From Pseudoalteromonas sp. NC201 (GTDB lineage: Bacteria > Pseudomonadota > Gammaproteobacteria > Enterobacterales > Alteromonadaceae), in NCBI RefSeq assembly GCF_002850255.1, contig NZ_CP022523.1, forward strand, positions 754,486-818,485: 64,000 nt of DNA, in the 5' to 3' direction. Numbering within the stretch: the first letter of the stretch is position 1; every line of letters begins with the position of its first letter. Below the pieces are notes generated by a model, which saw only the letters and a program-made list of their open reading frames with translations, had not been told where the DNA came from and made no database searches. Positions 9,481-17,767 of the stretch are shown piece after piece. The position numbers and the translations under genes were made by a program.

Positions 9481-11082
9481 CTAGCTCGGCAACTTGATAA
9501 TGATGCATGTTCCGGAATTAGATTCTGTTTCACACTCAATTACGCCATTAAAATACTGAGTGACAATAGCGAGCGCAACACTTAGCCCTAAGCCTAGGCC
9601 TTTTTGTGTGCGATTACCGACAACAAAAGGATCAAATACTTTATCTTTGATTTCATGTGGAATACCGCCGCCGTTGTCCGTGACTTTAATCGTATATCCA
9701 AGTTTTGAGGCTTGAGCCGATATAATCACACATGGGCTTCGCACTGAGTTATCAGCAAAGGCGTGGTAAAACGCATTTTCTATTACAGGTTGGAAAACCT
9801 GCTGTAACAATCTCTCTGGGGCGGTGATAGCAAGTGCTTCGGGAATATCTAAAGTAATATCAATATGTGGGTGTTGATTGGCAAGCTCGCTCACACAGTG
9901 TGCGATAAGCGGTTGTAAGTAAACTGGCTTTACTTCTCCTTCAAATCCAGTATTGGTGATGATTTTGAGCTTGTCGATAATACCGGTTATCCGCTCGGTA
10001 CTATTGACGACGAGCTTGGCACAGCTTTCGATATTTTCTATCGAATGCAATAAAGCAGACTTAGCTATTTCATTTTTATTTACCCTTTGTCTTACCCCTT
10101 CAACAAGCAATAGTTGGTTACTGGAAGCGGTCATGGCGACGCCAATCGGCGTGTTAATCTCATGGGCAAGTCCTGGGATCAATCGCACCAGCGTTGCTGA
10201 CTTTTCGGCGTTTATCAGGCGTTTTTGAGTCTCACTGAGTTCACTGATCGCGTGATTAAGTGCTTTGTTTTTTTCTATTAACTCTTCAGTTTGGCTTTTT
10301 ACCTCCGTATTTAGATAATCAATAATACTTTTACGGATGGCCGAACGAGAGTTGTACAACGTGATGAGGCTAAGTAATAGCAAGATAAAGCAAACAAACG
10401 CGGCACCATAATAGGATTTTACCTTTTTATTGCTGCTTGCAAGGAGTGAGCTGAAATCCTGCTCTCTGCGTTCTAAAAAGGCATTGATGTGCGTCATTAT
10501 ATGTACTTTACTTTGGAGGTAAGCCTCGCTGTACAAAATCTTGAGGGCCTGTTGATTTTTCCCTGTTGCCACGAGTTCAAAGGCTTCACGCTCAAGTGAC
10601 ACGAGTGCTTCACTTTTATCCTCTGCATTTCGCAACATAGTTAATTCATCCGTAGAAACTCCGTTTTCTAATAATAATGTCAGTAGCGCTTTTGGTGCTT
10701 CTTTTTCAAATGGCGCCTGACCCTCTTTGACCAGCAACATGTCCCAATAAACGCGGTGCAAATGCTTAGGGCGAGGGGAAGTGCCGTTACGGATAGTTAA
10801 GATCTCATCAAAAAATTGCTTAAACTTAGGGTTGCCTGTGGCGGCATAAGCCCGCGCCATCATGGTGAGTTGATCTGAGCTGAGTCTTAACTCTTGGGAT
10901 AAACGAACAAGATTAAAATTTTTTCCTATTTCTTGCTCTTGCGCTTCTTTATTGACGAATGCTAAAAATGTGAACACCACAGAAAGAAAAAAAAGCAGCA
11001 TGGAGAGCGCTGATATATGGTAGAAGTACTTAAAGCTAAACGACTGACTTGGGTGAAGTATGTTGCTTTGACTGGCTGCCAT
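9481..11082 (-). CDS. Membrane sensor histidine kinase
   Basis: 533 aa from the ATG at 11082; a GTG at 11112 would add ten residues and neither start has a clear ribosome site. Transmembrane helices at about residues 22-45 and 225-250 enclose a periplasmic helical sensor of about 180 residues. A coiled coil follows, then the H-box LIPGLAHEINTPIGVAMT, N-box VIENAFYHAFA, G1 VTDNGGGIPHEIKDKVFDPF and G2 GLGLGLSVALAIVTQ. There is no receiver domain and no adjacent response regulator, so it is an orphan kinase of the kind that ends in a plain HATPase domain. The signal is unknown. Confidence 0.85.
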   Translation of the reverse strand: MAASQSNILHPSQSFSFKYFYHISALSMLLFFLSVVFTFLAFVNKEAQEQEIGKNFNLVRLSQELRLSSDQLTMMARAYAATGNPKFKQFFDEILTIRNGTSPRPKHLHRVYWDMLLVKEGQAPFEKEAPKALLTLLLENGVSTDELTMLRNAEDKSEALVSLEREAFELVATGKNQQALKILYSEAYLQSKVHIMTHINAFLERREQDFSSLLASSNKKVKSYYGAAFVCFILLLLSLITLYNSRSAIRKSIIDYLNTEVKSQTEELIEKNKALNHAISELSETQKRLINAEKSATLVRLIPGLAHEINTPIGVAMTASSNQLLLVEGVRQRVNKNEIAKSALLHSIENIESCAKLVVNSTERITGIIDKLKIITNTGFEGEVKPVYLQPLIAHCVSELANQHPHIDITLDIPEALAITAPERLLQQVFQPVIENAFYHAFADNSVRSPCVIISAQASKLGYTIKVTDNGGGIPHEIKDKVFDPFVVGNRTQKGLGLGLSVALAIVTQYFNGVIECETESNSGTCIIIKLPS

Positions 11083-11218
11083 GTATTCAACGTTGTTAAG
11101 ACTCGAATACACAAAGTATAGTTAACCTAAGCTCGGAATAACAATTTGTTCTCTGGCCGTTGTCATCCCTCGTTCTGGTTGGTCGTTCTAGGCTTTTGTC
11201 ACTTTGCCGAAGTGAGAA

Positions 11219-11251
11219 AGCAGCCAAATGGCTATCAAGTATTTGGCTGCT
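11219..11251 (-). terminator. Terminator of the alcohol dehydrogenase gene
   Basis: AGCAGCCAAAT and ATTTGGCTGCT form a perfect 11-bp stem. Read on the minus strand it follows the adhP stop by 8 bases and runs into TTTCTC. A good intrinsic-terminator candidate. Confidence 0.7.
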
Positions 11252-11259
11252 CGATGGGT

Positions 11260-12273
11260 CTAGTCGAAAGTAAGTACGATCCTGCCGTTAATGTCGCTAT
11301 TGAGCATATCGTCAAATATATCGTTGATTTGCTCAAGTGGCTTGGTTTCAATAATGGCCTTTACCTTGCCCTCAGCGGCAAACTGCAAGCATTCAGTGAG
11401 ATCTTGACGGGTACCAACGATGCTGCCAACAACACTGATACCTTTAAGAACGGTATCAAATATAGGAATAGGCATTTCCTCTGGTGGTAAGCCAACGAGC
11501 ACGCAAGTACCGCCTCGCTTCACGCTGTTAAATGATGTCGTAAAGGCAGGCTTTGAGACCGCTGTACAAACTACGGCTTGGACTCCACCTAGCTTATTTT
11601 GCATCAACTCTGCGGGATCGCTCTGCTTAAAGTCGATACATAAATCGGCGCCAAGCTCTTTTGCTAGTGCTAACTTTGATTCGCCAGTGTCAACTGCAAC
11701 TACATTAAGCCCCATTGCTTTGGCGTATTGCACTGCTAAGTGACCAAGGCCTCCTACACCAATAATGGCAACCCATTCACCGGGTTTAGCTTTCGATACT
11801 TTTAGTGCTTTATAGGTGGTGACGCCCGCGCAGAATAGAGGAGCGGCATCGACAAATGACAAGCCTTCGGGGATTTTTACCACGTAGTTGGCATCGGCTT
11901 TACAGTACTGTGCGTAACCGCCGTCGACGGAATAGCCGCTATTTAACTGCTCTGGACATAAGTTTTCGTCGCCTTTTAGGCAGTGTTCACAATGACCGCA
12001 GGCGCTATGAAGCCAAGGTACACCGACTCTATCACCAACGGCTAGATGTTTAACATCGTCAGCTTTTGCGATAACAGTACCCACACCTTCGTGACCAGGC
12101 ACTAGTGGTAATTTAGGCTTAACTGGCCAGTCACCATGACAGGCGTGTAAGTCGGTGTGACAAACACCACAGGCGGCTATTTCAACGATGACCGACCCTT
12201 GTGTAAGTTGCGGTTTCTCAATTTCTTGAATTTCTAACGGTTGTTTAAATTGGTGCACTAACGCTGCTTTCAT
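11260..12273 (-). CDS. adhP: Zinc-dependent alcohol dehydrogenase, AdhP type
   Basis: 337 aa from the ATG at 12273, chosen because AAGGAG stands 7 bases upstream; the frame is open further 5' without support. Catalytic zinc ligands lie in [16 protein letters not shown], with GHEGVG. The structural zinc site is the four-Cys pattern [15 protein letters not shown]. The Rossmann motif [17 protein letters not shown] binds NAD(H). This is the tetrameric bacterial AdhP class that interconverts ethanol and short alcohols with aldehydes. It is a single-gene unit with its own terminator. Confidence 0.9.
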   Translation of the reverse strand: MKAALVHQFKQPLEIQEIEKPQLTQGSVIVEIAACGVCHTDLHACHGDWPVKPKLPLVPGHEGVGTVIAKADDVKHLAVGDRVGVPWLHSACGHCEHCLKGDENLCPEQLNSGYSVDGGYAQYCKADANYVVKIPEGLSFVDAAPLFCAGVTTYKALKVSKAKPGEWVAIIGVGGLGHLAVQYAKAMGLNVVAVDTGESKLALAKELGADLCIDFKQSDPAELMQNKLGGVQAVVCTAVSKPAFTTSFNSVKRGGTCVLVGLPPEEMPIPIFDTVLKGISVVGSIVGTRQDLTECLQFAAEGKVKAIIETKPLEQINDIFDDMLNSDINGRIVLTFD

Positions 12274-12418
12274 CTTTTTGCTCCTTGATTGAGTCGATGG
12301 TAGCTTAGCAGCTATAACCAGAAACAACTTGATCCGAAACAATGAATAAGATGAGAGTAAACAAAAATGGCGAGCACAATGCTCGTCATATCATTAATTG
12401 GTTATAAAAAGTAAGTCG

Positions 12419-12529
12419 TTACTTCCTGCTACGTAACAGCGCAAATGGTGCTGCTAGTAGTATCCAAGATAGTGAGTCACTTGAAGGTTTTAATGTTGGA
12501 TCTGGTGTAGGTGCTGTCGAAATGATGAA
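12419..12529 (-). pseudogene. Relic of a protein C-terminus with a sorting-type tail
   Basis: Reading the minus strand from 12529 gives 36 codons to a TAA at 12419, with a stop just upstream and no start codon. The translation is Pro/Thr/Ser-rich (STAPTPDPTLKPSS), then a hydrophobic stretch (SWILLAAPFALL) and a basic end (RSRK). This Ser/Gly-small-residue, hydrophobic helix, Arg/Lys layout is that of the GlyGly-CTERM/rhombosortase-type tails on secreted proteases of this order. The rest of the gene is absent, so it is probably a leftover of a deleted secreted protein. Confidence 0.4.
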
Positions 12530-12674
12530 TTAAGCGCTACTTTTATATTGTTGATTCAAACTAGAAAACCGATCACGGTGAGTTGATTTAAGGTTTTTAT
12601 TGCAAATATATACACTCTATTTTTAAATGATACTTTAATAAGAATAAGTACTTAATACAACAGCGTTTTATATC

Positions 12675-13976
12675 ATGGGAAAGCATATGGATCTAAATAG
12701 CTTTAAAAGCAGGTGTTTAACAGGAATTTTCGCTGCAAATAAGGAGTCTCCTGAACTGACAACTTTGTTTGACGAGTTTGTCAAATTCTTTGGTACACTG
12801 AGTGGAGTTGATACTCAGTTTGATATGAATGATTGGAGTAGTGTTCATACTGAATATGGTGTTGCTATTTCTCCTGTTCAGGCAGCTAAATGCTCTCAAG
12901 AACTGCTGCGCAGTTTGATTTTTATGCAAGGTGTAAAAGCGGCTATCGAAGATAAACAGCGAGAAGGGTTATCTGAAGTTCATATTTTATACGCAGGCAC
13001 TGGTCCTTACGCCACGTTGCTGCTTCCATTGTTAGCACTACATCCCAACCTTCCTGTTAGGGCAACCCTGATTGACATACATCCAGAAAATATAGCTGCG
13101 GTAAAAAAGTTAATTGATGCTTTTGATGTAGAGCACCGTATCGAACGCTTGGTTTGTTGTGATGCGTTAAAATGGCAGGATGAAGAAAAATGTAGCTTTG
13201 ATATCGTGATTTCAGAAACGATGACAGCATTACTAAAAAGAGAGCCACAAGTTTGGATCTTCAAGCACTTATTTCCCTACCTAAAAGAAGACGGTATTTT
13301 GATCCCTGAGTCTATCGCGTTGTCGGCAATGTTAAATAGAAAAGGGGAGCAAATACACGTTGGAGAATTTTTTAACTTACAGAAGTCTTCGGTACAGAAG
13401 CTCAGCCGTGGTGACGATACGTTATTACGTGGGGAGTTGATTATCCCGGATAGCCACCAGCCTGGAGATGGCTTTAAGTTGCAAACGGATATTATAGTCT
13501 ATGGCCATTATGTCCTTGGTGAAAATGAATGCAGCCTCAATATTCCTTTTACTATTCCATGTGAGGCGACAAATTTATCTGCTGGCGCTATTGTTAAATA
13601 TGAGTACACCAATTATGAATCTCCTGAGTTTGTGTTCAACTTCCCAGCATCGCCGCGTTTTGTGCAAGATAATCACCTTGCACCAATAGATGAACAGGGG
13701 AAGCTTGGCCTTGTCGGAATAAAAAGTGCTTTTCAGCATTCTCAGCTCATCAAGTATGGTAAGAATGTGGCAATGCCTGAAAATATTTGGTTATGTCAGC
13801 AAGCTTTATGTGAGGCTTGTGATATATCACTCCAAGATTGGCTATCGCAACTTTATCAGTCAGCTACATTAGAAGTTTTTGAAGCGTGGCTGATCGAGCA
13901 AGAATCGAGGTTACAGGATAGCCTTTTCATTAATGAACTTAATTCAAAGCTCTTACTTAACTATAAAAGCGAATGA
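12675..13976 (+). CDS. SAM-dependent methyltransferase, PRMT-like layout
   Basis: 433 aa. A Rossmann methyltransferase core occupies about residues 90-220: motif I is HILYAGTGPYATLLLPLL, the acidic ribose-binding end of strand 2 is ATLIDIHPENI, and FDIVISETMTALLKREPQV resembles the SE-containing loop of protein arginine methyltransferases. It is followed by a beta-rich domain (about 240-330) as in PRMT-type enzymes. The substrate is unknown. The first ATG (12675) has no ribosome site, whereas the ATG at 12687 has GGGAAAG upstream, so the protein may be four residues shorter. It heads a run of small same-strand genes. Confidence 0.65.
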   Translation: MGKHMDLNSFKSRCLTGIFAANKESPELTTLFDEFVKFFGTLSGVDTQFDMNDWSSVHTEYGVAISPVQAAKCSQELLRSLIFMQGVKAAIEDKQREGLSEVHILYAGTGPYATLLLPLLALHPNLPVRATLIDIHPENIAAVKKLIDAFDVEHRIERLVCCDALKWQDEEKCSFDIVISETMTALLKREPQVWIFKHLFPYLKEDGILIPESIALSAMLNRKGEQIHVGEFFNLQKSSVQKLSRGDDTLLRGELIIPDSHQPGDGFKLQTDIIVYGHYVLGENECSLNIPFTIPCEATNLSAGAIVKYEYTNYESPEFVFNFPASPRFVQDNHLAPIDEQGKLGLVGIKSAFQHSQLIKYGKNVAMPENIWLCQQALCEACDISLQDWLSQLYQSATLEVFEAWLIEQESRLQDSLFINELNSKLLLNYKSE

Positions 13977-13977
13977 G

Positions 13978-14422
13978 ATGCTCACATTAGTTCAAGGGGT
14001 TTTTTACACAACTTCCAGCTTTGAGCAAAATGGAGAATGCGGATGATTATAAGGAATTTATCTTGAGCAATTCGCTGCTTGTTCATCAGCAGTTATTTTC
14101 TGAGCCCAACATACACTATTTAACAATCCACTCAGATAGTGAAATAGTTGGCTTTATAATTTTAGCCGTTGAACCAGAACTGAAAAGTGTTGAATTTTGC
14201 CGGATTGTGGTTGCTAAAAAGGGATTGGGAATAGGGCAAGAAGCGATAAATCAGATGGAAAAATACGTGTTAGAGGAGTTGCGTACAACGCGAGTTTGGC
14301 TAGATGTTTTTGCAGATAATACGCGAGCGCAGCACATATACCAAAAGCTTGGATATCAGCAGTTCGATACGATACCTTACGACAATAAAATCCTGTTAAT
14401 ATTCGAAAAGCACTTACACTAA
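13978..14422 (+). pseudogene. GNAT acetyltransferase with a frameshift in a G4T6 run
   Basis: The long frame (from 13991, ending 14422) encodes a GNAT core: FTQLPALSKMEN..., EIVGFIILAVEPELKSVEFCRIVVAKKGLGIGQEAI (acetyl-CoA loop), then DNTRAQHIYQKLGYQQF. The N-terminal start is missing from this frame. An ATG at 13978 in the neighbouring frame gives MLTLVQG before the run GGGGTTTTTT (13996-14005). Removing one base there joins the two parts into a normal N-terminus (MLTLVQGFFTQLPAL). Possible readings are a sequencing or homopolymer error, a phase-variable gene, or a broken gene; initiation at the in-frame ATG at 14030 would lose the first strand. Its stop overlaps the next start (TAATG). Confidence 0.6.
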
Positions 14423-15021
14423 TGTCTAAATCAAGTAACGAAAATTATCAAAAATGGTTAGCTGTATATGGGCGGTTGGTGGACTTCTCACTTGAGGATT
14501 GGCTTCTTATGGCTCCGTATATAAAAATCGGTCATATCACAGCCGATACGATGCTATTCGAACAAGGTGAGAAAATCTCGAGTGTTTATTTCTTATTAGA
14601 TGGTTATGGACGTTATTTCTACCTAGATGAAAAGGGTAATGAACGGAACAAATCTCTGCTACAGAAGGGCGGGGCATTCTCTTGTTTATCTTGTTATCTA
14701 GAAGAACAGCCGAGTCCATTTTCAACGCAAACGCTAACAGACTGTGTTATTGCCGAAATTCGCTATGCTGACTTAGTCACTGTATCTGAGCAAAACCTCA
14801 ACTGGGGACGGTTTGTGCGCAAAATTTATGAACAGTTAGTGCTTAAAAAAGAGAAACGCGAAGCGGCGTTACTCCAGTTAAGTGCAAAGGAAAGGTACTT
14901 ACGCTTTATCACAGAAAATCAAGCATTAAGCCGCTCGGTTGCTTTGCGCCATATCGCAATGTACCTTGGGATCACGGATGTATCGCTGTCGAGAATTAGA
15001 AAAGAGCTTGGCTTAACATAG
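14422..15021 (+). CDS. Crp/Fnr-family regulator
   Basis: 199 aa. The cyclic-nucleotide-binding-like beta roll covers about residues 20-120 (MLFEQGEKISSVYFLLDGYGRYFYLDEKGNE). The C-terminal helix-turn-helix contains KERYLRFITENQAL and HIAMYLGITDVSLSRIRKEL. There is no Cys cluster, so it is not an oxygen-sensing FNR. Family members of this length commonly respond to unknown small effectors. The start overlaps the stop of the preceding acetyltransferase gene by one base, so they are translationally linked. Confidence 0.8.
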   Translation: MSKSSNENYQKWLAVYGRLVDFSLEDWLLMAPYIKIGHITADTMLFEQGEKISSVYFLLDGYGRYFYLDEKGNERNKSLLQKGGAFSCLSCYLEEQPSPFSTQTLTDCVIAEIRYADLVTVSEQNLNWGRFVRKIYEQLVLKKEKREAALLQLSAKERYLRFITENQALSRSVALRHIAMYLGITDVSLSRIRKELGLT

Positions 15022-15091
15022 GTTAAGGCATAGCAACAAAATTCGCATTACCTTATCTCTAATTATTGTTCTAAAGGTAAGGAATAACATC

Positions 15092-15538
15092 ATGAAAAAG
15101 CTACTGCCTCCTATTTTACTGTTTTTATTTGTCATATTGATGCCTGTGGTGTGTTGGTTGACTGCTGCACCACATTTTATTTATTACCCTTTCAATCTGT
15201 TAGGGTTAATACCGATTGCTTTGGGGTTTGCACTGGCCAAGTCGGGCAGCATGATATTCGCGAGGGAAGAAACCGATATTATGACTTTCAATAAGCCTGA
15301 TAAATTAGTGGAGGCTGGGGTATTTCAATATACCCGCAATCCCATGTACCTAGGTTTTGTCATTGCATTACTAGGCTATGCCGTATTAATCGGTGGTGCA
15401 CTCGTGTCATTTTTGTTTGTGACTGCTTTTTTACTTATTGCCGACAGATGGTACATTCGATTTGAAGAAAAAATGATGGAACAAACTTTTGGAGATGCCT
15501 ATTTACGCTATCAAAGGAGAGTGCGTCGTTGGCTTTAA
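15092..15538 (+). CDS. Isoprenylcysteine-methyltransferase-like membrane enzyme
   Basis: 148 aa with four hydrophobic segments. The family signature is GVFQYTRNPMYLGFVIALLGYAVLIG and the C-terminal FEEKMMEQTFGDAYLRYQRRVRRWL, as in ICMT/PEMT-type (NnrU-like) methyltransferases. Bacterial members have few defined substrates. AAGGTAAGGAATAACATC precedes the ATG and gives a ribosome site. It lies 70 bases after the Crp/Fnr gene and may belong to the same transcript. Confidence 0.75.
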   Translation: MKKLLPPILLFLFVILMPVVCWLTAAPHFIYYPFNLLGLIPIALGFALAKSGSMIFAREETDIMTFNKPDKLVEAGVFQYTRNPMYLGFVIALLGYAVLIGGALVSFLFVTAFLLIADRWYIRFEEKMMEQTFGDAYLRYQRRVRRWL

Positions 15539-15562
15539 ACATCCAGCATAAATAAGGGTTAA

Positions 15563-15724
15563 ATGGTGCAAGATATTGATTATTCAAAATCCCTACAAAC
15601 AATTGTTGGAAAAGTGGTTAGGGTGTATCAATCTGGAGATATGCTTACCCAAGATCATCAACCTCAGCGACTTAATATTGAGTTAAACGACGCGCAACAG
15701 GTCGTGCGTATGTGGTGGGGATAG
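15563..15724 (+). CDS. I78-family peptidase-inhibitor-like small protein
   Basis: A 53-aa gene too short for routine calling. The ATG at 15563 is preceded by AAGGG at 5-9 bases. The translation contains TIVGKVVRVYQSGDMLTQD followed by QPQRLNIELNDAQQVVRMWWG at the very end. This matches the I78 inhibitor pattern (G near the start, T-x-D, RLNIxLD, then V-x-R and a terminal G). Family members such as Aspergillus elastase inhibitor block serine proteases. No signal peptide is visible, so if functional it would act in the cytoplasm. The usual Cys before the last Gly is Trp here. Confidence 0.6.
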   Translation: MVQDIDYSKSLQTIVGKVVRVYQSGDMLTQDHQPQRLNIELNDAQQVVRMWWG

Positions 15725-15795
15725 CCCCACCCAGTTTGTATATTGATTGATGAAGATGATGTATTTCGTCCAATAAAATGACTAAAGGTAACAAG

Positions 15796-16080
15796 ATGCA
15801 TATTGGCCTAGTTAAGGTATTTTTTGTTTTAGCCACGTTCATGAGCCTAACTATTTATGCCGCTAGCTACGATGAAATAACAGATATTGATGCGCTAGCG
15901 GCGCATTTTGATGAGCCCACTTTTGAACAACACTTCTTAGAAGAAGACATGGAGTTCATTTGGTTTTACTTTAAGGATATTGACCATTCCTTTTTAGTTA
16001 ATATCGAAACGGGAGAGGTCTGCCATCATTTTAAAGGCAAAAAGAGAGAGTCTTGTTTTCCGGCAAGTTATTTTGAGTAA
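15796..16080 (+). CDS. Small secreted protein of unknown function
   Basis: 94 aa from the ATG at 15796, preferred over 15778 because AAGG lies 8 bases upstream. The signal peptide is IGLVKVFFVLATFMSLTIYAAS. The mature part is acidic, with two Cys flanking a basic stretch at the C-terminus (VCHHFKGKKRESCFP) that could form a disulfide. I do not recognise a family. It sits between the I78-like gene and a DUF1289 gene on the same strand. Confidence 0.55.
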   Translation: MHIGLVKVFFVLATFMSLTIYAASYDEITDIDALAAHFDEPTFEQHFLEEDMEFIWFYFKDIDHSFLVNIETGEVCHHFKGKKRESCFPASYFE

Positions 16081-16100
16081 ATCTATTTAAAGGAGCAGCG

Positions 16101-16304
16101 ATGTCACACTCAAGTTGTAATTTGGTCCAATCTCCTTGCATCAGAAAGTGCTGTTTGGATGATAAAGATGTGTGCTTAGGCTGCTTTAGGACGTTGGACG
16201 AAATCACCAGCTGGACAAGTTACAGCGAAGATGAAAAGCTCAAAGTCTTAGCGCATTGTACGAGGCGCAAACAGCAACATGCTCAGAAATATAATAGGAA
16301 TTGA
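16101..16304 (+). CDS. DUF1289 family protein
   Basis: 67 aa with the DUF1289 signature SPCIRKCCLDDKDVCLGCFRTLDEITSWTSYSEDEK, i.e. four Cys in CxxxC and CxGC arrangement followed by a conserved tryptophan. The cluster suggests a small metal- or Fe-S-binding protein; no function is established. AAAGGAGCAGCG immediately upstream is a strong ribosome site. It starts 20 bases after the previous gene. Confidence 0.85.
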   Translation: MSHSSCNLVQSPCIRKCCLDDKDVCLGCFRTLDEITSWTSYSEDEKLKVLAHCTRRKQQHAQKYNRN

Positions 16305-16351
16305 CCTCTCTATAATGACAAAGCAAAAATAGCTCAGCTTTTGTCTCGCTT

Positions 16352-16368
16352 TTGGCACAGTCATTACT
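16352..16368 (+). promoter_or_regulatory. Sigma-54-type promoter of the exporter operon
   Basis: TTGGCACAGTCATTACT resembles the -24/-12 consensus (TTGGCACN5TTGCT) with a GG-N10-AC layout, one base off the usual GC. It precedes an operon that encodes its own sigma-54 activator (20887-22269), which supports the assignment. Only the sequence match and context support it. Confidence 0.5.
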
Positions 16369-16375
16369 GTAGTCG

Positions 16376-16393
16376 TGTCTCATTTTCGAGACA
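16376..16393. promoter_or_regulatory. TGTCTC-N6-GAGACA palindrome, candidate activator site
   Basis: A perfect 6+6 inverted repeat just downstream of the sigma-54-like promoter. A further TGTCTC half-site lies upstream at 16342-16347. These could bind the operon's NtrC-type regulator; a location downstream of the promoter is unusual for an enhancer but possible. Confidence 0.4.
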
Positions 16394-16504
16394 TGCTTTA
16401 TCGGGTATTATCTTAATTTATTTTTATGTTATTGATTTATAATTAGAAAAAGTTTGGCCTGAAATTTGATTCATCAACTGTATTCTCAAAGTGGAGTACA
16501 AAGT

Positions 16505-17755
16505 ATGGATATAAAACTGGCGAAAACAAAGCGCATGCCGATTAAGAAGCTCGCGTTGCTTGTAATTGTGCTACTTGTGGTCGGTTTGGTGTTTTTTGCC
16601 AAAGCGTATACCCAAAGTGCATCAAACGTGGTTTTCCAAGAAGAGTTAATCGTTGCTACAGTCCAACAGGGCGAGTTTGAACTCAGTGTTAAGGGACTTG
16701 GTAGTCTTGCATTGGAGAAACGCCATTTGGTTACTAGTAGTAGTGGCGGCAAAGTAGTTGAAGTGCTGGTTAAACCGGGTGAAATGGTCACTCAAGGTAC
16801 GCTACTTGCTCGGCTTGAAAACCCATCACTGCGCGAAGCGCTCATTCAAAAACATAGCCAACTTACCAAAATTTCAGCACAACATGAGGCCGAACTTGCA
16901 GAGTTAAAGGCCAAAGTGCAAGAGGCCCACACCGCACATCATGATGCTTTGTTGGGTTATAAAGCAGACAAAATTCAGTGGCAGGCGCAAAAAACCTTAA
17001 TAGAAAAGGGCAATAGCACGATCTCTATGCTTGATCATCAACGCAGCGAGTTTGCAATGCAGCGTAGTCAAAAGCAAGTGGAGTTACAGCAAGCTAGGGT
17101 TGCCACTCAGCAACAAGTACAGCAGGCAAAAGCCAAAGCGCAGCTGGCTGAGCAAGCAAGCCTACGATCCGAAATTAAGCTACTTGAAGAGAATATCGCA
17201 GCGCTTGATGTGCGCTCGCCAATCACTGGACAAATTCAGGATGTGCTGATTGAAGTGGGCATGCAATTGTCTAATACCAGTTCAGTTGCAGAGGTGGCAG
17301 ATCCGCGTTTGCTGGTTGCTAAGATAAACATCGCGGAACTAGATGCGCCGCATGTACAAGTTGGGCAGTCGGCTACAATCGATACTTACACTTCGCGTTT
17401 TAACGCCATCGTAAAACGTGTTTCCCCAAAGGTCACCAATAGCCAAGTTGAAGTGGAGCTGAGCATTGAAGGCACTTTGCCAAGAGAAGCCAGAGATAAA
17501 CTTAACATTGAAGGGGTTATTGTAACGAGCTATAAACCCGAGGCTATATTCGTCGCAATACCGGCCAATGCCATTGCAAATAATCAAGCGAGCGTGTTTG
17601 TTGTTAATAAACATCTCGCGACGAAAAAAACGGTTAAATTTGGTCAGCGTTCGGTAAACTACATCGAAGTGCTTGAAGGCCTTAATAAAAATCAAACTAT
17701 CATTATTTCCGATATGGAAAAGTATACTCAAGATAGCCAAGTGCTAGTGCGTTAA
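16505..17755 (+). CDS. MacA/HlyD-like periplasmic adaptor of an ABC exporter
   Basis: 416 aa from the ATG at 16505 (GGAG about 9 bases upstream), avoiding a TTG at 16466. One transmembrane anchor is near residues 12-32 (IKKLALLVIVLLVVGLVFFA). A lipoyl-like half follows (GKVVEVLVKPGEMVTQGTLLARLENP), then a long coiled-coil hairpin rich in Gln, Lys and Ala, the second lipoyl half (DVRSPITGQIQDVLIEVGMQL) and beta-barrel domains. It is 12 bases before the ATPase gene. It would link the inner-membrane pump to an outer-membrane channel not encoded here. Confidence 0.85.
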   Translation: MDIKLAKTKRMPIKKLALLVIVLLVVGLVFFAKAYTQSASNVVFQEELIVATVQQGEFELSVKGLGSLALEKRHLVTSSSGGKVVEVLVKPGEMVTQGTLLARLENPSLREALIQKHSQLTKISAQHEAELAELKAKVQEAHTAHHDALLGYKADKIQWQAQKTLIEKGNSTISMLDHQRSEFAMQRSQKQVELQQARVATQQQVQQAKAKAQLAEQASLRSEIKLLEENIAALDVRSPITGQIQDVLIEVGMQLSNTSSVAEVADPRLLVAKINIAELDAPHVQVGQSATIDTYTSRFNAIVKRVSPKVTNSQVEVELSIEGTLPREARDKLNIEGVIVTSYKPEAIFVAIPANAIANNQASVFVVNKHLATKKTVKFGQRSVNYIEVLEGLNKNQTIIISDMEKYTQDSQVLVR

Positions 17756-17767
17756 CAGGACACTATT

